13,885 nt of DNA. Source: DATKYK01 sp034430255. Lineage in GTDB: Bacteria > Chloroflexota > Dehalococcoidia > E44-bin15. Positions 7,709 to 13,697 of this stretch are shown in pieces. Within the stretch, counting starts at the first letter, position 1. Each line of letters opens with the position of its first letter. The translations under genes and the position numbers were made by a program. Under the pieces are notes generated by a model. That model did not search any database and was not told the origin of the DNA. It was given only the letters and a program-made list of their open reading frames with translations. Location of the stretch: contig DAOUEU010000059.1 of assembly GCA_034430255.1 (NCBI GenBank), positions 1-13,885 of the forward strand, read 5' to 3'.

Positions 7709-9127
7709 CTATGATACCCTTATCGGGCGGCATTTCCAGAAATAGTTATGAAGTCCAGCCCCATCGTGGATCTTCCTGAAGGTCATCTCCACCGGCATGC
7801 CGATTTCGATCTGTGTGGTATCGCGGTCGGTCATGGTGCAGTAGATTCGGCCACCATCATCGAAGTCATCTATGGTCCAGACGCGGGGCGGGTCCACTTC
7901 CACTGCCCGCTCGTCCATGCTAAATGTAAAGACGGTGGCCTTCCTGTCGGCAAGCCTCACCTCCTCGTAATCGTCTTTAGCCTGGCAGTAGGCGCATACC
8001 CGCTGTATGGGGAACTGGATGTTTCCGCAACTGCGGCAGCGGCCGCCGTGGAGTGAAAGAACCTGTGTGCGGTCGCGCCACATCATGGGGAGGGAGCTGA
8101 TATACTGGGGTCGTCGGTCCGCCTCTCCCTGCATGAGATTGCGGAAGCGGACGTATTTCTCATAGTTGGGTATCTCCATCTTCGAATCCAGGTGGCGCCT
8201 TATCCCGCGCCGTTCCCTGACCTTCTCTATATCATCGGTTACCTGCAGGACGAAGGCATCGGCTCCGTCGCCATAGCTCGCACACAGGATCCTGTCCCCA
8301 GGCTTTGCCTCTTCCAGGGCGGCCACCAGCATCATGGGGGTGAAAGCAGCGCCGGTGTTGCCCAGCGAATCGAACATCGGGTCCTGAACCCTGTCGGGGT
8401 CAAGCTTAAGCCGCCTCACCATCCTCCCGTGACTCCTGGCATCGGGAGCGTAGTATACTACCTTGGCGAAATCCTGGAGGGTCAAGCCACACTTCTTAAG
8501 CAGCTCTGAGATCACCTGCTGCAGCTTTTCGCTATAGCCGTGCTCCAGGATAAAGCGGTCCTCCCAGGTGCGGACGTAGGTATCCTCGCTCCTTTTCCAC
8601 ACATCGAGGAAGTCACTGGAGATGGAATGGCTGCACTCGATGGCGACGGCGACATCTGAATCTCCGATGAGGAAAGCGGCGGCACCATCGCCGAATACGG
8701 GCTCGAATTCGGAGCTTGGCGGGGCCAGTCGGCAATCGGCTGCGGTTACCAGGATGTTCTTTGCCGAGCCGCTCTTGATGGCGTCGTGGGCAGCCTTGAT
8801 GGCGCTGGTGCCTGCCCTTAACGTGTTACCCAGGTCCAGGGTGAAGAGGTCGTCGCGCATATCAGCCGCTGCGGCCACGATGCTGGCGGACAGCTTCTCA
8901 TCGTAAGGGGGCGTGGTGGAGGCGAAGTAAAGGCCATCGCAGATACCCTGCTCCATGCCGCTGAGGCAATCGATGGCTGCCTCTACCGCCATGGTAATGC
9001 TGTCCTCATCGTAGTTGGCCACTGCTCTCTCCCCCTTTCCCCCTCGCCCCCCCCAGGCTCGGGCGAGTTCCTTTTGGCTCAATCTATATACTGGTATATA
9101 AGCGCCGTACGATTTGATACCGATCAC
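7709..9127 (-). CDS. HMG-CoA-synthase-like / DUF35 (Zn-ribbon + OB-fold) fusion, module copy 2
   Basis: 472-aa paralogue of the protein at 4003-5454 with the same layout: HMGCS-like fold 1 to about 300 (SYGAYIP, LRAGTSA, FGDGAAAFLIG, GNTGAA, SYGDGADAF) and a DUF35 domain from about 355 (C364-x2-C367, C378-x2-C381, then an OB-fold ending MTFRK...HNYFWK). The three HMG-CoA synthase catalytic places read Thr71 (Glu), Leu103 (Cys) and Tyr226 (His), so it too should lack synthase chemistry. The start is a GTG with AGGAG 7 nt upstream and SYGAY placed as in copy 1. It is the first gene of its operon, just downstream of a good sigma-70-type promoter. A G-rich tract near codons 25-33 encodes WGGRGGKG. 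Confidence 0.9.
   Translation of the reverse strand: MIGIKSYGAYIPVYRLSQKELARAWGGRGGKGERAVANYDEDSITMAVEAAIDCLSGMEQGICDGLYFASTTPPYDEKLSASIVAAAADMRDDLFTLDLGNTLRAGTSAIKAAHDAIKSGSAKNILVTAADCRLAPPSSEFEPVFGDGAAAFLIGDSDVAVAIECSHSISSDFLDVWKRSEDTYVRTWEDRFILEHGYSEKLQQVISELLKKCGLTLQDFAKVVYYAPDARSHGRMVRRLKLDPDRVQDPMFDSLGNTGAAFTPMMLVAALEEAKPGDRILCASYGDGADAFVLQVTDDIEKVRERRGIRRHLDSKMEIPNYEKYVRFRNLMQGEADRRPQYISSLPMMWRDRTQVLSLHGGRCRSCGNIQFPIQRVCAYCQAKDDYEEVRLADRKATVFTFSMDERAVEVDPPRVWTIDDFDDGGRIYCTMTDRDTTQIEIGMPVEMTFRKIHDGAGLHNYFWKCRPIRVS
9031..9054 (-). other. G-tract cluster (G-quadruplex motif) early in the coding region
   Basis: The coding strand reads G8-CGA-G5-AAA-G5. This satisfies the G3+N1-7 fourfold pattern, since the G8 run can supply two tracts. 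It lies about 25 codons into the copy 2 fusion gene. Copy 1 has only a G9 run at the matching place. Confidence 0.5.
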
Positions 9128-9165
9128 TTTTCGCTCCTCTCTATTATCTGATGCACAGCGACCCT

Positions 9166-9195
9166 ATTTTACCTTGATACCGGCAACGAGGTCAA
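9166..9195 (-). promoter_or_regulatory. Sigma-70-type promoter for the copy 2 operon
   Basis: Minus-strand TTGACC (9190-9195) and TAAAAT (9166-9171) are separated by 18 bp. Transcription would begin near 9159, giving a leader of about 32 nt that contains the AGGAG site before the GTG at 9127. Both hexamers are close to consensus. No other comparable pair was seen in the divergent spacer. Confidence 0.55.
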
Positions 9196-9202
9196 CGCCC
9201 TG

Positions 9203-9220
9203 TAATCGTACAGTACATTA
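9203..9220. promoter_or_regulatory. Inverted repeat upstream of the -35, possible operator
   Basis: TAATCGTAC and GTACATTA flank a single A, forming an almost perfect inverted repeat with one extra base in the left arm, 8 bp upstream of the -35 hexamer. The size and place suit a dimeric regulator (TetR, GntR or Lrp type). No regulator gene is intact in the window, so the partner is unknown. Confidence 0.3.
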
Positions 9221-9343
9221 GCCACGTGTCACCATTTGCCCGCTTTTACCCGTCATTGCTGTGAAAATGGAGCCCTGATGTGGACTCCCCTTTATAGCTC
9301 CTCAATATTAATCCGTGCTGTAAATGCTTAGTGGGGGTGTCCC

Positions 9344-10108
9344 ATGCTCTGTCGGAGTACTATAATACCTATCGTGGAGAGGCTGATAAATGGTGCCACT
9401 AGGCTGGGGCTCTCCCTTAACCCGGAGCAGGTAGCGCGTTTTAAGCTCTATTACGAAGAGCTTATCCGCTGGAACAGGAGGGTGAATCTCACTGCCATCG
9501 TTGACTACGAGGAGGTGCAGCTGAAGCACTTCCTCGACTCCCTCACCGTTGCACTTGCCCTTGAAGGGATTCCTTCGAATGTACTCGATATAGGTAGCGG
9601 TGCCGGCCTCCCCGGAGTTCCGCTTAAAATCCTCTTCCCCGATATAGGCCTGACCCTTGTCGACTCCGTCCATAAGAAGGCTGCCTTTCTCCACCATCTG
9701 GTAGAACGGCTCGGACTTAAGGGTGTGGAGGTCTTGGCCCAGCGGGCGGAGCTCCTGGCTCATGATGAAAGCTACCGCGAGGGGTTCGACGTTGTGCTAT
9801 CCCGGGGGGTGGCCAGGCTTTCCACGCTCGCTGAGCTGGCCCTACCCTTTTGCACCCTGGGGGGCGCCTTTATCGCCATGAAGATGGGGGAGATGGACGA
9901 TGAGGTCGCGTCGGCGTCAAGAGCAATAGGCATTCTCGGGGGCCAGCTTAGGGAAATCAAGCGGGTTATCCTGGGGGAGAGCGAGAGGGATGGGTGGACG
10001 AGTCTGGGGGAGCGCGAAAAGAGGGCGCTGGTAGTTATTGATAAGCTTACCCCTACTCCCCAGCGTTACCCCCGGCGACCCGGCATTCCCCAGAAGCGCC
10101 CGTTGTAA
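9344..10108 (+). CDS. rsmG: 16S rRNA (guanine-527-N7)-methyltransferase RsmG
   Basis: RsmG (GidB) methylates G527 of 16S rRNA using SAM. Diagnostic sequence is LYYEELIRWNRRVNLTAI, then KHFLDSL, the SAM-binding loop LDIGSGAGLPGVPLKI and DVVLSRGVA. Length is 254 aa from the ATG at 9344, or 244 aa from a GTG at 9374 (VERLINGATRLGL), which fits the family length a little better. The ATG has a G-rich stretch (GGGGGTG) in ribosome-site position; the GTG has none. A perfect TATAAT at 9361-9366 lies between the two starts and would give a leaderless GTG start if used. It is the only sizeable plus-strand gene, divergent from the copy 2 operon and convergent with the glycosylase gene. Confidence 0.95.
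   Translation: MLCRSTIIPIVERLINGATRLGLSLNPEQVARFKLYYEELIRWNRRVNLTAIVDYEEVQLKHFLDSLTVALALEGIPSNVLDIGSGAGLPGVPLKILFPDIGLTLVDSVHKKAAFLHHLVERLGLKGVEVLAQRAELLAHDESYREGFDVVLSRGVARLSTLAELALPFCTLGGAFIAMKMGEMDDEVASASRAIGILGGQLREIKRVILGESERDGWTSLGEREKRALVVIDKLTPTPQRYPRRPGIPQKRPL
9361..9366 (+). promoter_or_regulatory. Possible -10 element inside the 5' end of the rsmG frame
   Basis: A perfect TATAAT lies 7 nt before the alternative GTG start at 9374. No good -35 is visible at 16-18 bp upstream (TGTCCC region). It matters only for choosing the rsmG start. Confidence 0.3.
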
Positions 10109-10192
10109 GTGGATGTCAACTAACTAGGCAATTAGAGACCATTTTTAATAGGGTTATAGCACCTCTTCGCCCGTTATTGATGCCCTTGGCTT

Positions 10193-10879
10193 TTAGGAGC
10201 GTAAATTGGGTACCCCATGTGGGCAAATCGATCTGAGGCAGCAGCGGGGACAGTCTGGAGCTTTTCGACAGACCTCCTTGCCGTGGCGCACCAGCAGGGC
10301 GTGGTATTCGTTAAACAGGGGCTCATCCGGGGGGAGGTTTTGGGCAAAGAGCGCCTGGAAATCCCCGTAGCCGTCCTTTGAGGGGGCGAGGCCGAGGCGA
10401 CTTACTATCCTCTTGGTGTAGGCGTCGATAACGAAGCTGGGCCGCCGGGCGGCGTAGAGCAGTATGGAGTCCGCGGTCTCCTCCCCCACCCCGTGAATGG
10501 ACAGAAGCTCCTGGCGTAGCGAGGCGGTATCGAGGGTGAACAACCTTCCCAGGTCGCTGTTGTATCTGGAGTGAAGCCGCTCGGCGAAAGCCTTTAGCTT
10601 CAGAGCCTTGGCGTTAAAGTAGCCGGATGGTCGGATGAGGAATGCTAGCCTCTCCACGGGGAGGGCATGAAGTGCCTCCGGGGTAAGGGCATTTTCCCCC
10701 TTCAGGTTGGAGATAGCCTGCTCTACATTGGTCCAGGCCGCTGACTGGGTGAGTATTGCCCCCACGACCACCTCGAAGGGGCCATCAGCAGGCCACCATT
10801 GCTGCAGCCCGTATCTGTCAAACAGGCGATTGTAGAGGTCGATTAAGGCCGCGGCTGTGTCCTTATCTTCGATACCCAA
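10193..10879 (-). CDS. Endonuclease-III-like HhH-GPD DNA glycosylase with Fe-S cluster
   Basis: 228-aa base-excision repair glycosylase. The start matches the long-form family: WWPADGPFEVVVGAILTQ, AAWTNVEQAI and GYFNAKALKLKAF. The helix-hairpin-helix is SIHGVGEETADSI (127-139), with catalytic Asp152 in VIDAYTKRI. The lyase Lys of endonuclease III (GVGRKT) is replaced by Glu134, so a monofunctional glycosylase of the MagIII kind is likely. The C-terminal cluster ligands are C204-x5-C210-x2-C213-x5-C219; the first spacing is one residue shorter than the usual x6. The ATG at 10879 lies 37 nt inside the end of trmO, and no later in-frame start would keep the conserved N-terminus, so the genes overlap and are co-transcribed. 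The base recognised is unknown. Confidence 0.92.
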   Translation of the reverse strand: MGIEDKDTAAALIDLYNRLFDRYGLQQWWPADGPFEVVVGAILTQSAAWTNVEQAISNLKGENALTPEALHALPVERLAFLIRPSGYFNAKALKLKAFAERLHSRYNSDLGRLFTLDTASLRQELLSIHGVGEETADSILLYAARRPSFVIDAYTKRIVSRLGLAPSKDGYGDFQALFAQNLPPDEPLFNEYHALLVRHGKEVCRKAPDCPRCCLRSICPHGVPNLRS

Positions 10880-11304
10880 TCCGGCATCCTTATATCCTCA
10901 GGTTTATCGACCGGAGTCATGTATGATTTGATATCGAGCACGGGGGTGCCGTCGATGGCGTCCAGTCCAGCTACCTCGAGGATGTTGTCATGTCGATGTA
11001 GCAGCTTCACAACGCTCACGCCGATGGGATTGGGGCGATAGGGGGCACGGGTGGCGAACAGGCCCACCAGGGGCAGGTCGTTGCGGCCCCTGGGATGGAT
11101 TCTCGTTGGAGGTCGGTTGTGTCTTGGTACCAGATGCATCCAGAAGACCACCATGATATGCGAAAATTCATCGAGACCATCGAGGTGCTCCGTCCATTCC
11201 TCGTCGATCACGATCTCCGAGGTCACCTCCTGCCAGCCTCCCCTCTTGTGTTCCTTGACCTCGCTGCGCACTATCCCGATAGGCTTTAGTACTATCTCCA
11301 TCAT
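10843..11304 (-). CDS. trmO: tRNA (adenine(37)-N6)-methyltransferase TrmO (TsaA/UPF0066)
   Basis: 153-aa single-domain protein of the TsaA/TrmO family, which methylates t6A37 of tRNA with SAM (m6t6A). Clear family sequence: PIGIVRS at 8-14, the RHNRPP segment near 61, HPRGR 70-74, GLFATRAPYRPNPIG 81-95 and DGTPVLDIKSY 118-128. It lacks the longer C-terminal extension of the E. coli protein, as many compact homologues do. Two adjacent ATG codons occur at the start; GGAG lies 6 nt before the first. It begins 128 nt downstream of etfA; that spacer shows only a weak imperfect hairpin (11313-11338) and no gene. Confidence 0.93.
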   Translation of the reverse strand: MMEIVLKPIGIVRSEVKEHKRGGWQEVTSEIVIDEEWTEHLDGLDEFSHIMVVFWMHLVPRHNRPPTRIHPRGRNDLPLVGLFATRAPYRPNPIGVSVVKLLHRHDNILEVAGLDAIDGTPVLDIKSYMTPVDKPEDIRMPDWVSKIRTQPRP

Positions 11305-11432
11305 CGCCTTCTCCAGAGAACTATATTAATGGTTCTGGCATCCCCTTTTTCAGCGTGGGGAGTGACAGTGCACCGAGCCGGAGGAGTTGGGGGCTTGCTC
11401 CGCCTCTGATTGAAAAGCCGATATGGGTTATG

Positions 11433-12620
11433 CTACGCCAGCCCCCGGGATTTCCTTAATCTGTCAGTCAGCATCGGCACCACTTGGAACAGGTCGCCGA
11501 CGATTCCATAGGTGGCTACCTCGAAGATGGGCGCGCCGGGGTCTTCGTTGATGGCGACAATTGTATCGGAGGTCTGCATGCCAGCCAGGTGCTGCACCGC
11601 CCCTGAGATGCCGCAGGCGATGTAGAGCTTTGGGCATACGGTCTTCCCCGTCTGGCCGACCTGATGTGAATACGGGATCCAGCCCTCGTCCACCGGCGGA
11701 CGCGAGGAACCCAGCGCCGCCCCCAACGCATCGGCCAGCTCCTTTACGACCTGGAAGTTCTCTGGACACCCCAGCCCCCGGCCGCCGGATACAATGACCT
11801 CGGCGTCATCCAGCTTGACCTTCTCGGATAGATCCTCGACGAAATCGAGAAGTTTGGTCCTCGAGGTAATAGCCTTCTTGTCGAAGTCCACCTTTATTAT
11901 CTCTCCTTGACGTTTGTTGTCGGGCGCTCCCTTCTTGAAAACGTGTGGGCGGACAGTAGCCATCTGCGGCCTCCTCGCCTGGCACACGATGGTGGCCATG
12001 ACGTTGCCGCCGAAGGTGGGGCGTGTCTGCAGCAGCAGCCTGCTCTCGGGGTCAATGTCGAGGCCGGTGCAGTCGGCGGTAAGCCCGGTATAGAGGATAG
12101 AGGCCACCCTTGGTATGAGGGAACGTCCCATCGCGGTGGCACCGGCGAGAACTATCTCCGGCCTGTGCTTGCGGATCAGGTCGACAAGCGCCCGGGTGCA
12201 GTAGTCCTCCTGGTGGTCTGCCAGCGCAGGGTCGTCTGCCAGATAGACCCTGTCGGCGCCGTATGAAGCAAGCTGTTCTGCTCCTTCTACGTTGTGGCCG
12301 AGGCATACTGCGCATACCTCCGTCCCCAGCTTTTTAGCCAGCTTTCTGCCCTCGGCAAGCAGTTCGAAAGCTACGCTTTTCAGCCTGCCATCCCTCTGCT
12401 CGGCGAATACCCAGACCCCGCTGTAGCCCTCGCTGACCTCATGCACGACCTCCTCTATGATTATGGCTTCCTCGGGGCAGGTCTCCACGCAGGCACCGCA
12501 AAGGTTGCAGCCCTCCTTGATACACGCCTTCTCATCCACCACCTCAATAAGGCCGAAGGGGCAGGCAGGCTCACACGAGCCACAGCCGGTACATTTTTCA
12601 AGGTCAATCTGGATTGTCAT
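11433..12620 (-). CDS. etfA: Electron transfer flavoprotein alpha subunit with N-terminal 2[4Fe-4S] ferredoxin domain
   Basis: 395-aa EtfA carrying an extra ferredoxin domain. Eight cysteines fall in two motifs: C10-x2-C13-x2-C16-x3-C20 and C38-x2-C41-x2-C44-x3-C48. The ETF alpha N-terminal part follows from about residue 65, then the FAD domain: SGGRGLG 278-284, GQTGKTV 322-328, CGISGAVQH 336-344 and a conserved Asn-Glu-Asp near 358. ETFs with this extension occur in anaerobes (for example the caffeyl-CoA reductase complex) and can link the flavin to ferredoxin-level carriers. Here it likely takes electrons from the acyl-CoA dehydrogenases. Its ATG overlaps the stop of the inserted gene as ATGA. 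Its natural partner etfB lies three genes upstream, separated by two unrelated genes. Confidence 0.95.
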   Translation of the reverse strand: MTIQIDLEKCTGCGSCEPACPFGLIEVVDEKACIKEGCNLCGACVETCPEEAIIIEEVVHEVSEGYSGVWVFAEQRDGRLKSVAFELLAEGRKLAKKLGTEVCAVCLGHNVEGAEQLASYGADRVYLADDPALADHQEDYCTRALVDLIRKHRPEIVLAGATAMGRSLIPRVASILYTGLTADCTGLDIDPESRLLLQTRPTFGGNVMATIVCQARRPQMATVRPHVFKKGAPDNKRQGEIIKVDFDKKAITSRTKLLDFVEDLSEKVKLDDAEVIVSGGRGLGCPENFQVVKELADALGAALGSSRPPVDEGWIPYSHQVGQTGKTVCPKLYIACGISGAVQHLAGMQTSDTIVAINEDPGAPIFEVATYGIVGDLFQVVPMLTDRLRKSRGLA

Positions 12621-13081
12621 CGTCTTTCCCTTTTCGGGTCAGGCTTTGATGGGAGTTGCTCCAAGTATTGCAAGTATCCCGTTGGCAATTCGTGTTCACG
12701 TGCTCCCCTGAGTATGACCTTTTTATACCCCTCATATGGTGTGGGGTCAGCAGTCAGTTTCGTTGAAATATAGACTTCGACTTCAAGAGGATTGTTCCCC
12801 TTGGTTATGGATTGCGTGCTCATTCGGTGATAACCACCCTCTGCGCTATCGAGTTTATCTAGTTCCGCTGAGTCGACTTCATACAGAACACCCCAAACAG
12901 CATCACCCGGGCTTTCAATCAAGTTGGCCTTGCCCGATCCGTCTTCACCCTTTTTATTGCACACCATGCGTTTGTCCAACAATTTGGCTCGCCCGATCGC
13001 TCTTGCAAAGCAGACATGTGAACGCAATCGCTCACTGCTCATATTGGCCCCGTATGCAAAATACACAACATTTGGACACAT
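12617..13081 (-). CDS. Gamma-glutamylcyclotransferase-fold (GGCT/AIG2-like) protein
   Basis: 154 aa from the ATG at 13081. The frame stays open upstream, but that part overlaps the previous gene in another frame and the family begins at VVYFAYGANM. Visible features are the FAYGANM loop that binds the gamma-glutamyl group (residues 8-14), GVLYEVD near 64-70 and Glu81 in LDSAEGGYHR, the position of the catalytic Glu. A helical tail follows (YKKVILRGAREHELP...YLQYLEQL). Members release 5-oxoproline from gamma-glutamyl amines or act on related conjugates. The ribosome site is weak (AAGG). It follows the preceding gene by 13 nt and overlaps etfA by 4 nt. GC is lower than in etfA (about 48% over 12781-12840 against 67% over 11581-11640), suggesting acquisition. 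The function in this context is unknown. Confidence 0.82.
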   Translation of the reverse strand: MCPNVVYFAYGANMSSERLRSHVCFARAIGRAKLLDKRMVCNKKGEDGSGKANLIESPGDAVWGVLYEVDSAELDKLDSAEGGYHRMSTQSITKGNNPLEVEVYISTKLTADPTPYEGYKKVILRGAREHELPTGYLQYLEQLPSKPDPKRERR

Positions 13082-13094
13082 AGCTTGGCCTTGG

Positions 13095-13694
13095 TCAATC
13101 GCCTGACGAGACTCGACAAATGTAATCCATTTTCTTTTTGAATTTGTCGCGCTGGTCTTTATTTGAATGTTCTCGAAGACGAGACAAGTATTCCTCAAAC
13201 ACCCTGACTAATTGTTCATGAAACAAATTTCGGTAAACGATGATCCCTTTATCACCTTCAATCTCCTCAATCAACTTTCCATTTATTTTAATGCGCACAA
13301 GCGAATTCTCTTTGACCTCCGCTTGGTGTAGAATACCACAGCGGATTTGATCATAGAATTTCCTTGCTGTGTCTTCGGTGAAGAACTCACCGAACGAAGT
13401 TTTGGTCAAGAAGCGAACAAAGTAGTTTTGCGAATTATTGCGAGGGGTCTTGTCTTTTCCTTCTCTGAATTGTTGAAGTGTTTCGATGAGCAGGCAATCC
13501 AACGTGAGCACTGCAAATCCAGAGAATTCGTGGTCTTTGATGAGGTCGATGAACTTCAAAAATCGGCCGCGAATGCGATCCTCAAAGATGACTATCGCTT
13601 TTTGCCAATCCTCCTCAGTTGAGAAGGTCAGAGCGTTCCAATCACGTACGGTATACTTAGGTGAGATGCGCATATCTTCCGTATTCTTTGACAT
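13095..13694 (-). CDS. Hypothetical protein with an Rx4H (HEPN-like) motif
   Basis: 199-aa soluble protein, not assigned to a named family. It is mainly helical: FEDRIRGRFLKFIDLIKDH, then a hydrophobic helix AVLTLDCLLIETLQQF, then FYDQIRCGILHQAE (113-126). That last helix contains Arg118-x4-His123, the spacing of the HEPN nuclease motif. A beta-hairpin-like stretch (VRIKINGKLIEEIEGDKGII) and a charged C-terminal helix follow. There is no signal or membrane segment. The ATG is only 3 nt after the etfB stop, so translation is coupled. GC is about 40% (13141-13200, 13261-13320), far below the neighbours. The HEPN reading is a motif-level guess. If right, an RNase toxin or defence role with the next gene as partner is possible, but nothing here shows it. 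Confidence 0.8.
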   Translation of the reverse strand: MSKNTEDMRISPKYTVRDWNALTFSTEEDWQKAIVIFEDRIRGRFLKFIDLIKDHEFSGFAVLTLDCLLIETLQQFREGKDKTPRNNSQNYFVRFLTKTSFGEFFTEDTARKFYDQIRCGILHQAEVKENSLVRIKINGKLIEEIEGDKGIIVYRNLFHEQLVRVFEEYLSRLREHSNKDQRDKFKKKMDYICRVSSGD

Positions 13695-13697
13695 ACC

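Noticed and set aside
7698..7733. Upstream ATG at 7733 for thiolase copy 2
   Set aside because: The ATG at 7697 has an ideal ribosome site and matches the paralogue's N-terminus; the extension lies inside the previous gene.
9308..9763. 151-codon minus-strand frame opposite rsmG
   Set aside because: It lies fully against the convincing rsmG coding sequence and shows no family-like sequence; an antisense shadow.
11313..11338. Imperfect hairpin CCAGAGAAC/GTTCTGG before trmO as a terminator or riboswitch
   Set aside because: Bulged, AT-rich and short, with no T-run or recognisable aptamer.
13082..13198. 39-residue N-terminal extension of the gamma-glutamylcyclotransferase frame
   Set aside because: It overlaps the preceding gene in another frame, and the family fold starts at the ATG at 13081.
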